DNA of 64,000 bases from positions 464,286 through 528,285 of the forward strand of contig NZ_QUOQ01000004.1 in NCBI RefSeq assembly GCF_003704105.1, given 5' to 3'. Made by a program: the position numbers and the translations under genes. Origin of the DNA: Brevundimonas lutea (GTDB lineage: Bacteria; Pseudomonadota; Alphaproteobacteria; Caulobacterales; Caulobacteraceae). Of this stretch, positions 18,081 to 27,044 are shown one piece after another (the stretch's first letter is position 1; each line of letters begins with the position of its first letter). The notes below the pieces were generated by a model that saw only the letters and a list, made by a program, of their open reading frames with translations, was not told where the DNA came from and searched no databases.

Positions 18081-19790
18081 TCAGCCGACGGCCGGGAGCT
18101 CGATCCAGAAGGTCGCGCCCTCTCCCGGCGCGCTTTTCACGCCGATGGTCCCGCCCATCAGCTCGGTCAGGCGCTTGGCCAGGGTCAGGCCGATGCCGTG
18201 ACCTTCGATGGTGGAGCGCTCCAGTCCGAGGCGATTGAAGGGCTCGAACAGTTGGGCCTGCTTCTCCGGGGTCAGGCCGGGGCCCTGATCGGTGACATCG
18301 ACGCGCACGACCTCGCCGAGTCGGCGGACACGGAAACGGACCTCGCCGCCGCCGCCGCCATATTTCACCGCATTGGTGGCGAGGTTGCCGATCACCTGGG
18401 TCAGCCGGATGGAGTCCGCCCGGGCCACGAGCCCGTCGCCTTCCAGGACGACATCGACGAGCAGCTTGGACGCCTCGGGCATGAGGGCGATCTTGCGCCG
18501 CACATCATCGACCACCCCGGCCACGTCGACGGGGCGAAGCTCCAACGGCACGCGGCCCGCCTCAGCCTGGGCGACGTCGAGCAGGTCGTGCGCGAGGGTT
18601 TCGACCTGACGCGCGGTCCGCACCAGCATGTCGGCCATCTCGGCCTGTTGCGGTGTAACCGTGCCCAGCTGGCCGGATGACCACAGCTCGCCGATGCCGA
18701 TAACCCCGGCGACCGGACTCTTGATTTCATGCGCCACATTGGCGAGCAGGCGCGACTTGGCGGCGCTGGCGCGTTCTGCCTTGGCCTGGCCGGCGACGGC
18801 GCGCTCGGCGTAACCGTCCCGCTCCTGCAATAGGGCCGCGACCATCAGGAACGGCAGGGCGACCGACACCAGCATCAGTTGGGTCGCGATCAGCCGCTCG
18901 TCGATCGGAAGCGACCCCACGGCGCCCGTCGCCGCGCCGCCGAGCATGGCCGCGAAGACGAAGCCCGAGGCGATCAGCATCGCCAGCGACACACCCGCGA
19001 CACGGAGCCGCGCGGCGACCAGCACCATCAGGGCGTTGAGCAGAAAGCCCATCGGAATGCTGGCCGAGAAATAGATCCACCAGCAGGCGCCGGCGATCAT
19101 GGCCATGAGTCCGGCCCACTCCAGAAGGCGAACGGGTTTGCTGAGCGCGACCAAGGACTGGCGCCCGACGGAGAGGAGCAGCGGCAGGGCGATGACCATC
19201 CCCAGCGTGTGACCGAACCACCAGGTCTGAACCCCCAGCCAGTAGGAGGCGCCGGTCGCCAGGGTGAAATAGGCCGAACCGATCGCCGCCCCGACCAGGG
19301 TCGCCAAGGCCACCACCGCGAACAGTCTGAGAATGGCCGTGACCGAGCTGACGCTGAAATCCGGCGCCAGGCGTCGGCCCAGAGCCACGGCCAGAACGAT
19401 CTCGGCCATATTGGCGCCCGTCAGCCAGAAGGCCGGGGCCAGATGATGCCCGGACAGCAGCTCGCCGATCAGGATGCCGAGGGACAGGACGCCGCCGAAC
19501 AGCAGGTCGTGAGACAGGCCGCGCCCGGTTCGGATCCAGGCCGCCACGGCCAAAGCCACCGGCAGCCACATGACCACGATCCCCTCGGCCGTCCGCCCGA
19601 AACGGATCGACAGCATCACCAGAACGGCCATGGCCACGCTGGTCAGGATCGGCGCGAGGGGAGAGACCGCCAGCGCCCCCTGGGCGTTCGGCAAGACGCG
19701 TGCGGCGACGGCCTGCGCCCCCTCGGGCGGCAATGGCGATCGGTCCAGGACGCGGCTGAAGGGCATGGACACCAGCTGAGCGGACGACAT
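18081..19790 (-). CDS. MASE1-domain sensor histidine kinase
   Basis: 569 residues. An N-terminal MASE1-type membrane sensor with about eight helices (45-320) is followed by a kinase core: H-box NVAHEIKSPVAG with His354, N-box TQVIGNLATNAVKYG, G1 DQGPGLT and G2 GHGIGLTLAKRL. The H-box has KSPV instead of the common RTPL. It ends after the ATPase domain with no receiver, so it needs a separate response regulator; none is adjacent. The sensed signal is unknown. Two possible starts exist (19790 or the Met 8 codons later). Confidence 0.88.
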   Translation of the reverse strand: MSSAQLVSMPFSRVLDRSPLPPEGAQAVAARVLPNAQGALAVSPLAPILTSVAMAVLVMLSIRFGRTAEGIVVMWLPVALAVAAWIRTGRGLSHDLLFGGVLSLGILIGELLSGHHLAPAFWLTGANMAEIVLAVALGRRLAPDFSVSSVTAILRLFAVVALATLVGAAIGSAYFTLATGASYWLGVQTWWFGHTLGMVIALPLLLSVGRQSLVALSKPVRLLEWAGLMAMIAGACWWIYFSASIPMGFLLNALMVLVAARLRVAGVSLAMLIASGFVFAAMLGGAATGAVGSLPIDERLIATQLMLVSVALPFLMVAALLQERDGYAERAVAGQAKAERASAAKSRLLANVAHEIKSPVAGVIGIGELWSSGQLGTVTPQQAEMADMLVRTARQVETLAHDLLDVAQAEAGRVPLELRPVDVAGVVDDVRRKIALMPEASKLLVDVVLEGDGLVARADSIRLTQVIGNLATNAVKYGGGGGEVRFRVRRLGEVVRVDVTDQGPGLTPEKQAQLFEPFNRLGLERSTIEGHGIGLTLAKRLTELMGGTIGVKSAPGEGATFWIELPAVG

Positions 19791-19851
19791 GGCCTCAGCT
19801 AGAGCACAAGCCTCCTAACAAATTGCGAGTACAGAACCGCTTCCAGCCAGT

Positions 19852-20475
19852 TCAGGCCTGGAACAGGGCGTTAAACCGCCGAACGGCCTCGGCCGGTCCC
19901 TGCGGGTGCGCCCAGACGCCGGCCGACACCGCCAGAAAGTCCGCGCGCGCCGCGACGAGACCGGCCGCGTTGTCGATCGTGATCCCGCCGATGGCCACGC
20001 ACGGAATCTGCATCGTCTCCTGCCAGATGGTCAGGATCTCGGGGTCCGGCCGATGGACGGTTTCCTTCGTCGCCGTCGGGAAGAAGGCGCCGAAGGCGAC
20101 ATAGTCGGCGCCCGCCTCGGCCGCCTCCATGGCCAGATGGCGGCTGTCATGGCAGGTGGCGCCGATCATGGCGTCCGGCCCCATGATCCGGCGCGCTTCC
20201 GTCACCGAGGCGTCCGACTGACCCACATGGACACCGTCGCAGCCCAGCCGCCGCGCCAGATCGGGTCGATCGTTGAGAAGCACCGCCACGCCGCGCGCCT
20301 GGGCGATGGGCATGAGCTGTTCCACAGCCCGCACCACCTCGGCCTCGTCCGCCGGCTTGAGACGGACCTGAAGCGCCGCCACATCCCCGGCGTCGAGCGC
20401 CGCCTCCAGATCGCGCGCGAAGGCGTTGAGGTCGGCGATGGCCGGCGGTGTGATCAGATAGAGACGGCAGGTCAT
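19852..20475 (-). CDS. thiE: thiamine-phosphate synthase
   Basis: 207 residues, TIM barrel. It joins HMP-pyrophosphate and thiazole phosphate to make thiamine phosphate. Motifs: [10 protein letters not shown] at the start, [42 protein letters not shown] and [10 protein letters not shown]. It stands alone, with no other thi genes or recognisable TPP riboswitch nearby, as for other scattered thiE copies in this group. Confidence 0.92.
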   Translation of the reverse strand: MTCRLYLITPPAIADLNAFARDLEAALDAGDVAALQVRLKPADEAEVVRAVEQLMPIAQARGVAVLLNDRPDLARRLGCDGVHVGQSDASVTEARRIMGPDAMIGATCHDSRHLAMEAAEAGADYVAFGAFFPTATKETVHRPDPEILTIWQETMQIPCVAIGGITIDNAAGLVAARADFLAVSAGVWAHPQGPAEAVRRFNALFQA

Positions 20476-20557
20476 GGCCGGCGGGTGCGCGCTCAGGTCG
20501 CGGGCGTCAAGCGTTCACGACGATGCGAACGCCTTGCATCCGCGTTATCGGCGCTAT

Positions 20558-20572
20558 AGAGAATGATTATCA
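20558..20572 (+). promoter_or_regulatory. Fur-like iron box upstream of bfd
   Basis: AGAGAATGATTATCA matches the 7-1-7 Fur consensus (TGATAATNATTATCA) at 12 of 14 informative positions; the right half is perfect. It lies 25 nt before the bfd start codon, where Fur would block transcription, fitting iron control of the bacterioferritin-associated ferredoxin. Confidence 0.7.
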
Positions 20573-20596
20573 GTCATCCGTCGTCGGGGCGGCCTC

Positions 20597-20782
20597 TTGT
20601 ACGTCTGCAATTGTAACGGTCTGCGCCAGCGCGATGTCGCCGCCGCCATCGAGGCGGGGGCCTGTCGGCCGCGCGACGTCTTCGCCCGGCACCAGTGCGC
20701 GGCCCAGTGCGCCAAGTGCGTCTGCGAGATGCGACAGATGATCCAGGACAGCCGCGAAGCCTATGCCATGGCGGCCGAATAA
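20597..20782 (+). CDS. bfd: bacterioferritin-associated ferredoxin
   Basis: 61 residues. The [2Fe-2S]-binding BFD fold is shown by CNCNGLRQRDV at the N-terminus and QCAKCVCEMR later, giving the four cysteine ligands as two CxC/CxxC pairs. Bfd reduces bacterioferritin heme to release stored iron. The start must be TTG at 20597: the frame carries a TGA stop at 20564-20566 and no ATG or GTG between, and the CNCN motif has to lie at the very N-terminus. Transcribed ahead of bfr with a Fur-like box upstream. Confidence 0.92.
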   Translation: MYVCNCNGLRQRDVAAAIEAGACRPRDVFARHQCAAQCAKCVCEMRQMIQDSREAYAMAAE

Positions 20783-20801
20783 TCGCTGACGGTTCTGCGT
20801 T

Positions 20802-20819
20802 TCACTCTCGATAGAGTGA
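20802..20819 (+). other. short hairpin between bfd and bfr
   Basis: TCACTCT and AGAGTGA (20802-20808, 20813-20819) form a perfect 7-bp stem with a CGAT loop, followed by TAAAAAC. With no T run it is a weak terminator at best; an operator or RNA processing site is equally possible. Confidence 0.4.
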
Positions 20820-20892
20820 TAAAAACTCGCAAATAAACAACGGCCAAGCGGCTGTGTTATAGCCCTCCCCACGTCGAGAGGAGACCACGGCC

Positions 20893-21393
20893 ATGAAGGG
20901 CGACCCCGCCATCATCCGCACCCTGAACGCGGTGCTGACCAACGAGCTGACCGCGGTCAACCAGTACTTCCTGCACGCCCGCATGTTCGAGAGCTGGGGC
21001 CTTAAGCACCTGGGCCAGGTGATCTACGACGAATCGATCGGCGAGATGAAACACGCCGACAAGGTGATCAAACGCATCCTGTTCCTGGACGGCCTGCCCA
21101 ACCTGCAGGATCTGCACAAGCTGAAGATCGGCGAGCACGCCATCGAATGCCTGGGCGCGGATCTGGAGCTGGAGCTGGGCGGTCGCGCCGACCAGCTGAA
21201 GGGCATCGCCCAGTGCGAGGAAGCCGGCGATTACGTCAGCCGCCAGATCCTGATGGAAATCCTGTCGGACACCGAAGAGCACATCGATTTCCTCGAGGCC
21301 CAGTTCAAGATCATCGAACAGGTGGGCGCCCAGAACTATCTGCAGACGGCGATGGGCACGATCGAACCCGACGGCTCGGCCACCGGCAACTGA
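20893..21393 (+). CDS. bfr: bacterioferritin
   Basis: 166 residues, four-helix bundle of a 24-mer iron store. Ferroxidase ligands are visible: Glu18-type in LTNELTAVNQYF, EMKHADKVIKR (Glu and His) in helix B, EEAGDYVSRQIL and DTEEHIDFLE in helices C-D. The heme ligand Met52 position falls in SIGEMKHAD near helix B. It stores iron as ferric mineral, released through Bfd encoded just upstream. GAGAGGAGA precedes the ATG. Confidence 0.96.
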   Translation: MKGDPAIIRTLNAVLTNELTAVNQYFLHARMFESWGLKHLGQVIYDESIGEMKHADKVIKRILFLDGLPNLQDLHKLKIGEHAIECLGADLELELGGRADQLKGIAQCEEAGDYVSRQILMEILSDTEEHIDFLEAQFKIIEQVGAQNYLQTAMGTIEPDGSATGN

Positions 21394-21466
21394 CGCCGAC
21401 GGCGGGGTTGCGCCGGGCGCGCCCCGCCCCCACTGAACGGTCCCGCCGGTCGTTCAGAGGTCCACC

Positions 21467-22408
21467 ATGCTCCGTGTCGCCATCCAGATGGACCCGATCG
21501 AGTCGGTCGACGTCCGGTCCGACACCACCTTCATGATGGCGCTGGAGGCCCAGACGCGCGGCCACCGCCAGTGGGTCTATGACTTCCGGACCCTGGCGCT
21601 GGAGGACGGACGGCTGTTCTGCCGGGCGCGGCCGGTGACCTTGCGGGAGAGCCAGGGCGACCATGTCGACTTCGGCGACCCTGTGCGGCTGGATCTGGCC
21701 GAGGACGTCGATGTCATCCTGATGCGTCAGGATCCGCCCTTCGACATGGCCTATGTGACCGCCACCTATCTGCTGGAGACGGTCCATCCCGGGACCCTGG
21801 TGGTCAACCATCCGTCTGAGGTCCGCTCGGCTCCCGAGAAGCTGCTGGCCACGCGCTTTCCCGGCCTTCAGCCGCCGACCCTGATCTCATCTGACGCCGA
21901 GGCCCTGGCCGACTTCCACGCAAGGCACGGCGATGTGGTGCTCAAGCCCCTGCACGGCGCCGCCGGCTCGGGGGTGGTGCGGCTGAAGGCCGGCGATCCG
22001 AACCTGGAGGCCCTGGTCGAGATCCACGCCACGGGGTCGCGCGACCCGCTGGTGATCCAGAAATTCGTGCCCGCCGTCTCGGCCGGCGACAAGCGCATCA
22101 TCCTGATCGAGGGCGAGCCGGTGGGGGCGATCAACCGCATCCCGGCCGAGGGTCAGGTGCGCTCCAATCTCAGGGTCGGAGGACGCGCCGCCGCCGTGGA
22201 TCTGACCGACCGCGACCGCGAGATTTGCGCGGCCATCGGCCCGATCCTGAAGGAACGGGGACTGATCTTCGTCGGCATCGACGTGATCGGCGACTATCTG
22301 ACCGAGATCAACGTCACCTCGCCCACCGGCGCCCAGCAGCTGAAGCGGTTCAGCGGCATCGACGCCGCCGCCCTGATGTGGGACGCGATCGACCGGCGCT
22401 TGGCCTAG
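21467..22408 (+). CDS. gshB: glutathione synthase
   Basis: 313 residues, the usual length. It ligates gamma-glutamylcysteine and glycine with ATP. The N-terminal domain begins [20 protein letters not shown], a family signature; ATP-grasp motifs are [35 protein letters not shown] and EINVTSPTG. It meets hemW tail to tail with a 4-nt overlap of the stop codons. Confidence 0.96.
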   Translation: MLRVAIQMDPIESVDVRSDTTFMMALEAQTRGHRQWVYDFRTLALEDGRLFCRARPVTLRESQGDHVDFGDPVRLDLAEDVDVILMRQDPPFDMAYVTATYLLETVHPGTLVVNHPSEVRSAPEKLLATRFPGLQPPTLISSDAEALADFHARHGDVVLKPLHGAAGSGVVRLKAGDPNLEALVEIHATGSRDPLVIQKFVPAVSAGDKRIILIEGEPVGAINRIPAEGQVRSNLRVGGRAAAVDLTDRDREICAAIGPILKERGLIFVGIDVIGDYLTEINVTSPTGAQQLKRFSGIDAAALMWDAIDRRLA

Positions 22409-23565
22409 ACCAGCAGGGCCTTCAGCACCCCATCCAGCACGGGTCGGCCCCTGGCGGTGGCCACCAGCCGGTTGTTGGTTACCGTCAGGAAGCCGTCGGC
22501 CATGAGGTCGGCCGCGGGCGACGTCCCGACCGACAGGCCCAAGGTCGCCAGCAGAGACATCGGCGCGCCCTCGACGGTGCGCAGACCCAACAACAGACGC
22601 TCCTCGGCGGCGTCGCGCGGGGTCAGCGGCTCCCGCTCCGACCACGGCTGACCCGCCTCGACCCCGGCGGCATAGCCGTTGACCGCGCGGTGGGCGACGG
22701 TCGCAGTCCGGACGCCGTTGAGCGTCAACCGGCCGTGGGCTCCGGGCCCAAGACCCAGATAATCGCCGCCGCGCCAGACGTGCAGATTGTGCGCCGAGCG
22801 GGCCGCGACGCCGCGCGCGTGGTTGGACACCTCATAAGCCTCGAACCCGGCGGCCTCGAGCCCAGCCTGGGTCGCCTCGTAGAGGTCAGCGGCGGCGTCC
22901 TCTTCCGGCGGACGGAGCGTGCCCCGGGCGAAGGCGCGGCCGAACGCGGTCCGGGGCTCGATGGTCAGCTGATAGGGGGAGACGTGCTCGGGGCCGAGGT
23001 CGATGGCCCGCGCCAGTTCGTCGTGCCAGTCCTGTTCGCTCTGGCCCGGCCGGGCGTAGATCAGATCGACGGAGACCCGACCGAACGCGGCCTGGCCGGC
23101 CCGGACCGCCCGCACGCCCTCGGCGGCGGAGTGGTCACGGCCCAGGAATTTCAGGGCGTCGTCGTCCAGCGACTGCAGGCCCAACGACAGACGGTTGATC
23201 CCCGCCTCGGCGAAGGCGGCGTAGCGGGCCGTCTCGGCGTCGGTGGGATTGGCCTCCAGTGTCACCTCGACCTCGTCGGCCGGAAACAGCGCCCGCGCAC
23301 GGGCGATGATCCGCGCCGCCAGATCGGGCGGCATCAGGCTGGGCGTGCCGCCGCCCAGGAAGATCGAGGCCAGCGGCCGGGGTCCGATCAGCCCCGCCTG
23401 GGCCTCCAGGTCGGCCAGGATCGCCTCGCCCAGCCGCGCCCCCTCGGCCTCGCGGCCCCGAGCCCGCACCACGTTGAAATCGCAGTAGGGGCAGATGCGC
23501 GCGCAATAGGGCCAGTGGACATAGAGGCCGACGCCCCGGGGGCGATCCTCAAGCGCCTCACTCAA
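22405..23565 (-). CDS. hemW: radical SAM heme chaperone HemW
   Basis: 386 residues. The radical-SAM cluster is bound by Cys21, Cys25 and Cys28 ([12 protein letters not shown]), without the additional downstream cysteine of coproporphyrinogen dehydrogenase HemN, so this is the HemW heme-insertion branch. Other features: [31 protein letters not shown] and a C-terminal HemN_C winged domain. Its start overlaps the rdgB stop by 8 nt, so they form an operon. Confidence 0.9.
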   Translation of the reverse strand: MSEALEDRPRGVGLYVHWPYCARICPYCDFNVVRARGREAEGARLGEAILADLEAQAGLIGPRPLASIFLGGGTPSLMPPDLAARIIARARALFPADEVEVTLEANPTDAETARYAAFAEAGINRLSLGLQSLDDDALKFLGRDHSAAEGVRAVRAGQAAFGRVSVDLIYARPGQSEQDWHDELARAIDLGPEHVSPYQLTIEPRTAFGRAFARGTLRPPEEDAAADLYEATQAGLEAAGFEAYEVSNHARGVAARSAHNLHVWRGGDYLGLGPGAHGRLTLNGVRTATVAHRAVNGYAAGVEAGQPWSEREPLTPRDAAEERLLLGLRTVEGAPMSLLATLGLSVGTSPAADLMADGFLTVTNNRLVATARGRPVLDGVLKALLV

Positions 23566-24160
23566 ACAGCGCCGCCTTCAGCTTTTCGAAGGCGCGGGCG
23601 CGGTGGCTGAGGGCGTCCTTCTCGGCCGGGTCCATCTCGCCGAAGGTCTGGTCGCGGCCTTCGGGCAGGAAGATGGGGTCATAGCCGAAGCCCCGCTCGC
23701 CGCGTGGCGGAAAGACCAGCGTCCCGTCCACCCGACCCTCAACCACCACGCACGGCCCGTCGGGCCAGGCCACGGCCAGGGCGGAGGTGAACCAGGCGGC
23801 GCGGTCGCCGGAGCCGACCTCCTCCAGCCGCTCCTCGACCTTCTTCATCGCATGGCCGAAGTCCTTGTCGGGACCGGCCCAGCGCGCCGAAAAGATGCCG
23901 GGCGCGCCGTCCAGCGCCGCGACCGACAGGCCGGAGTCGTCGGCGATGGCCACGAGGCCCGCACGATCCGCAGCGGCCCGAGCCTTCAGAAGGGCATTGC
24001 CCATGAAGGTCTGTTCGATCTCGTCGGGCTCGGGCAGGCCCAGGTCTCCGGCCGAGACGATGTCGAAGCGGCCGTCCAGCAGGGCGGCGATCTCGACCGC
24101 CTTGCCGGGATTGTGCGTGGCCGCGACCAGCCGGGTTCCGTTCTGAAGTTTCAGGCTCAT
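23558..24160 (-). CDS. rdgB: XTP/dITP pyrophosphatase (RdgB/HAM1)
   Basis: 200 residues, cleaning the nucleotide pool of dITP, XTP and similar. Motifs: [11 protein letters not shown] at the N-terminus, [20 protein letters not shown] with metal ligands, [12 protein letters not shown] and [21 protein letters not shown] at the C-terminus. I use the ATG at 24160; ten extra residues are possible upstream, but this one aligns with the family start. Operon with hemW. Confidence 0.94.
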   Translation of the reverse strand: MSLKLQNGTRLVAATHNPGKAVEIAALLDGRFDIVSAGDLGLPEPDEIEQTFMGNALLKARAAADRAGLVAIADDSGLSVAALDGAPGIFSARWAGPDKDFGHAMKKVEERLEEVGSGDRAAWFTSALAVAWPDGPCVVVEGRVDGTLVFPPRGERGFGYDPIFLPEGRDQTFGEMDPAEKDALSHRARAFEKLKAALFE

Positions 24161-24277
24161 GAGACCTTCTCTTACAGGCCCGTAATCCATTGCGGAAGCT
24201 TAATCCCAATAAATCCGATGTAACTTGAGAACAGAGTGGCCCGGTCATACACATCATCTCAAGAACGAAGCCGAGAC

Positions 24278-24292
24278 GTTCTTCGGAAGAAC
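24278..24292. promoter_or_regulatory. 15-bp palindrome, candidate operator
   Basis: GTTCTTC-G-GAAGAAC is a perfect inverted repeat. A further AAGAAC half-site lies 11 nt upstream of its left arm (24261-24266). It sits about 90 nt before the 38-aa ORF that opens the DUF2975-XRE gene group, whose XRE protein could be the ligand. It is not the alphaproteobacterial LexA box (direct repeat GTTC-N7-GTTC). Confidence 0.4.
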
Positions 24293-24380
24293 AACTTCCG
24301 GACTACAAGAAAAAGCGGCAAGCAAAACGATCAAACCGGGCAGTCCGGGGCGACACCCAAAGGAAAGACGGAGACTAACG

Positions 24381-24497
24381 ATGAACACCATGAACGCTTC
24401 GCTGTGGATGGACCGGGTTGGCAACACGGTCATGAACGCTGTCCTGCTGGCCGGCCTGCCGATCGGCTTCATCGCCGCCCTGGTTCAGTCCTTCTGA
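24381..24497 (+). CDS. 38-aa membrane microprotein
   Basis: 38 residues: a polar N-terminus (MNTMNASLWMDRVG) then one hydrophobic segment (VLLAGLPIGFIAAL) and the end VQSF. GGAG lies 8 nt upstream. It precedes a DUF2975 membrane protein and an XRE regulator, about 100 nt away on the same strand, and follows a palindrome. The start-site quality and helix make it a plausible real small protein, perhaps a modulator of the DUF2975 protein, but there is no recognised family. Confidence 0.5.
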   Translation: MNTMNASLWMDRVGNTVMNAVLLAGLPIGFIAALVQSF

Positions 24498-24599
24498 TCG
24501 CGTCGGCTTTGACGACGACCATGAAGGGCGCGACAAGGAGGTCCGCGCGCCGACATCCCCTCCGGCGCGCGGCCCCACCGGCCCGCAACCTTTGAGACC

Positions 24600-25211
24600 A
24601 TGACCGACCAGCCCGGACAGACGCGAAATCACCGACGCGCTCCGGGCTTCGCCTTCAAGGCCCCGCATCTTCGGGCGCCGCACATTCCGACCCCGCGAGC
24701 CATGGGCCCGGGCTCGGTGGCCAGCCTGCTCAAGATCGCCCTCGACGTCGCCCACGCCCTGCTGTGGCTGATGGCGGGTGTGCTGACCCTGGCCTTCATC
24801 ACCTTCGTGTTCGTACCTCTGGACAATCTGACCGTCGTCGACGGGGACCGACAGTTGCCGCTCGTCCGATCGGTGGTGCTGTTCGGCATCGGCGCTTTCA
24901 TCGCCTATTTCGGCGCCTTCATTCTGATCGTGCGCAATCTGCGCCAGATGTTCCGCACCCTGACCCAGGGCGACCCCTTTCATCCGCGCAATGTCACCCG
25001 ACTGCGCCAGATCGGCCTGGTGCTGGCCACGGTCACCGGCGGCGTCTTCATCGTCCAGAGCTTCGTCAGCCGGTCGGCGCTGGGTTATGTCGATCGGCCC
25101 AGCGTGGGGGATCTGATGACTCCGCTGTTCGCCGTGCTGATCGTCTTCGTCCTGGCCGAGGTGTTCCGCGAGGGCGCCCGTCTGCGCCGCGAGAGCGAGC
25201 TGACCATCTGA
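24600..25211 (+). CDS. DUF2975 membrane protein
   Basis: 203 residues. A 45-residue basic Pro-rich head precedes four predicted helices (about 50-70, 92-115, 140-160, 170-190). The pattern QMFRTLTQGDPFHPRNVTRLRQIG between helices 2 and 3 is the DUF2975 signature. These proteins are regularly encoded with a small YozG-like XRE regulator, exactly as here (TGATG overlap). Function is unknown; a sensory membrane partner of the regulator is a reasonable inference. Confidence 0.8.
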   Translation: MTDQPGQTRNHRRAPGFAFKAPHLRAPHIPTPRAMGPGSVASLLKIALDVAHALLWLMAGVLTLAFITFVFVPLDNLTVVDGDRQLPLVRSVVLFGIGAFIAYFGAFILIVRNLRQMFRTLTQGDPFHPRNVTRLRQIGLVLATVTGGVFIVQSFVSRSALGYVDRPSVGDLMTPLFAVLIVFVLAEVFREGARLRRESELTI

Positions 25212-25441
25212 TGGCCATCCGCATCCAGCTCGACCGCCTGCTGCACGCGCGCCGCATGTCCCTGGCCGAACTGGCCGACCGCGTGGGCGTCACCGAGGCC
25301 AATCTGACCATCCTGAAGACCGGCGGCGCCCGGGCCGTGCGGTTCTCGACCCTGGACGCCCTGTGCCGCGAGCTGGACTGCCAGCCCGGCGATTTGGTGG
25401 TCTGGGAGCCCGGCCCACTCACCTTCTCCGACGAGATTTGA
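25211..25441 (+). CDS. YozG-like XRE transcriptional regulator
   Basis: 76 residues, essentially a single helix-turn-helix: LHARRMSLAELADRVG (helices 1-2), VTEANLTILKTGGARAVRF (recognition region) and LDALCRELDCQPGDLV, the usual ending of this family. The start overlaps the DUF2975 stop, so the two are made together. Likely controls its own operon. Confidence 0.85.
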   Translation: MAIRIQLDRLLHARRMSLAELADRVGVTEANLTILKTGGARAVRFSTLDALCRELDCQPGDLVVWEPGPLTFSDEI

Positions 25442-25444
25442 GCT

Positions 25445-25972
25445 GTGGCGCGCGGCCTGACGCCTGACGACCGCCGGATCTGGAGCCGGGTCGCCGCGAC
25501 CATGGACACCACTCGGAAGGTCGCGCCGGTGGTCGAGCCCGAGACGCCCGCCAAACCTTCGGTCATCAAGGGCGCCGCCAAGGCTCGCCCTGCCCCGCCC
25601 GGCTATACGCCGCCGCGATCAGCGCCCGCGCCGCGACCGCAATCGACACCGGAGGCGCTGGAGCCCCGTCGCCAGCGGCGTCTCGCGCGCGAACGGGACC
25701 CCATCGACGCCCGGATCGACCTGCACGGCCACGGCCGCTTCCAGGCGCAGGACGCCCTGACCGCCTTCCTGCTGGGAGCCCAGGCGCGCGGGTATGGTGC
25801 GGTCCTCGTGATCACGGGTCAGGGACGGCGCGGCGGCGGCGTGATCCGCGCCAATGTCCACGAATGGCTGACCGCCCACGCTCTGCGCGGCGTCGTCTCC
25901 GGCTTCGCCCCGGCTCACCGGCGGCACGGCGGAGAGGGGGCGATCTATGTCACGCTGAAACGGCGCGGCTGA
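25445..25972 (+). CDS. Smr domain protein
   Basis: 175 residues. A disordered Pro/Ala-rich first half (about 20-80) precedes an Smr (small MutS-related) domain: IDARIDLHGHG, VLVITGQGRRGGGV, WLTAHALRG and AHRRHGGEGAIYVTL. Smr domains nick or cut DNA or RNA, and stand-alone members are linked to ribosome-collision mRNA cleavage. GTG start 3 nt after the XRE stop. The DLHG and GEGA motifs are intact, so nuclease activity is plausible. Confidence 0.85.
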   Translation: MARGLTPDDRRIWSRVAATMDTTRKVAPVVEPETPAKPSVIKGAAKARPAPPGYTPPRSAPAPRPQSTPEALEPRRQRRLARERDPIDARIDLHGHGRFQAQDALTAFLLGAQARGYGAVLVITGQGRRGGGVIRANVHEWLTAHALRGVVSGFAPAHRRHGGEGAIYVTLKRRG

Positions 25973-26971
25973 TCAGACCGTCAGGCCCTTGTCCGCCGCC
26001 AGACCCTTCAGCGACACCTGCGGACGCGGGCCCCAGTGGGCGATGACCTCGGACGCCGCCAGCGAGCCGAGGCGGCCCGCCTCCTCCAGCGACTTCCCGC
26101 GCGCGAGGCCCAGCAGGAAGCCGGCGGCGTACTGGTCGCCGGCGCCGGTGGTGTCGATCACCTTGCCGACGGGGTAGGCCTCCACCGCGACGCGCCGGTC
26201 GCCGCTGACGACCACCGAGCCCTTTTCGCCGCGCGTCACCGCCGCCGTCTCGACCATCGCGGCCAGTCGGTCGCAGCCGGCCTCGAAATCCTCGGTCTGG
26301 AACAGGGACGCCAGCTCGGCTTCATTGGCCAGGACGATGTCGGCCGAGGCCTCGATGAAGGCCAGCAGCTCGGCGCGCCAGCGCTCGACCACAAAGGCGT
26401 CCGACAGGGTGATGGCCACCTTGCGCCCCGCCTGGTGTGCGGCCTCGGCGGCGCGCTCGAAGGCGGCGCGGGCCGGGGCCGGGTCGAACAGATAGCCCTC
26501 CAGATAGACGATGGCGCTTTCGGCGATCATGGCGGCGTCGACGTCGTCGGCCGACAGCTGGTTGGCGGCGCCCAGGAAGGTGGCCATGGTCCGCTGGCCG
26601 TCCGGCGTCACATTGATCAGACACCGGCCGGTGCCCGGCCCGGCCGTCAGCGGCGCGGTCTCGAAGGCCACGCCCGCGGCGCGGATGTCGTGGGTGAAGA
26701 CCTCGCCCAGCGTGTCCTCGCTGACCTTGCCCAGATAGGCCGCGCGTCCGCCGAAGGAGGCGACGCCGGCGACGGTGTTGCCGGCCGAACCGCCCGAGGC
26801 CTCCACACCCGGCGCCATGGCGTCATACAGCGCCGCGCTCTGGGCCTCGTCGACCAACTGCATCGAGCCGGGGGCCAGTTGCTGGGCGGTCAGGAAGCCG
26901 GGGTCGCAGGGGGCCAGCACATCGACGATGGCGTTGCCGACGGCGCAGACGTCGTATCGGAGATCGGTCAT
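25973..26971 (-). CDS. PfkB-family kinase, adenosine kinase-like
   Basis: 332 residues. Ribokinase/PfkB fold with ASGGSAGNTVAGVASFGG (substrate glycines), GRAAYLGKV, and the C-terminal anion-hole motif DTTGAGDQYAAGFLLG with catalytic Asp. The N-terminus (YDVCAVGNAIVDVLA) and the late GPRPQVSL match alphaproteobacterial adenosine kinases, which salvage adenosine to AMP. A sugar kinase role is the main alternative. Divergent from the ATP-grasp gene. Confidence 0.85.
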   Translation of the reverse strand: MTDLRYDVCAVGNAIVDVLAPCDPGFLTAQQLAPGSMQLVDEAQSAALYDAMAPGVEASGGSAGNTVAGVASFGGRAAYLGKVSEDTLGEVFTHDIRAAGVAFETAPLTAGPGTGRCLINVTPDGQRTMATFLGAANQLSADDVDAAMIAESAIVYLEGYLFDPAPARAAFERAAEAAHQAGRKVAITLSDAFVVERWRAELLAFIEASADIVLANEAELASLFQTEDFEAGCDRLAAMVETAAVTRGEKGSVVVSGDRRVAVEAYPVGKVIDTTGAGDQYAAGFLLGLARGKSLEEAGRLGSLAASEVIAHWGPRPQVSLKGLAADKGLTV

Positions 26972-27044
26972 GGCGGGCGCTTTAGCGGGGCGGGGCGGCC
27001 GTGGCCAGTGGCGGCGGCGGCGCGGCGGCGCTATCGGACGGCCC

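Noticed and set aside
20802..20819. Rho-independent terminator for bfd
   Set aside because: A 7-bp stem but no T run follows, so it is listed only as a hairpin.
24278..24292. LexA (SOS) box
   Set aside because: The alphaproteobacterial LexA site is a direct repeat GTTC-N7-GTTC; here the halves are inverted.
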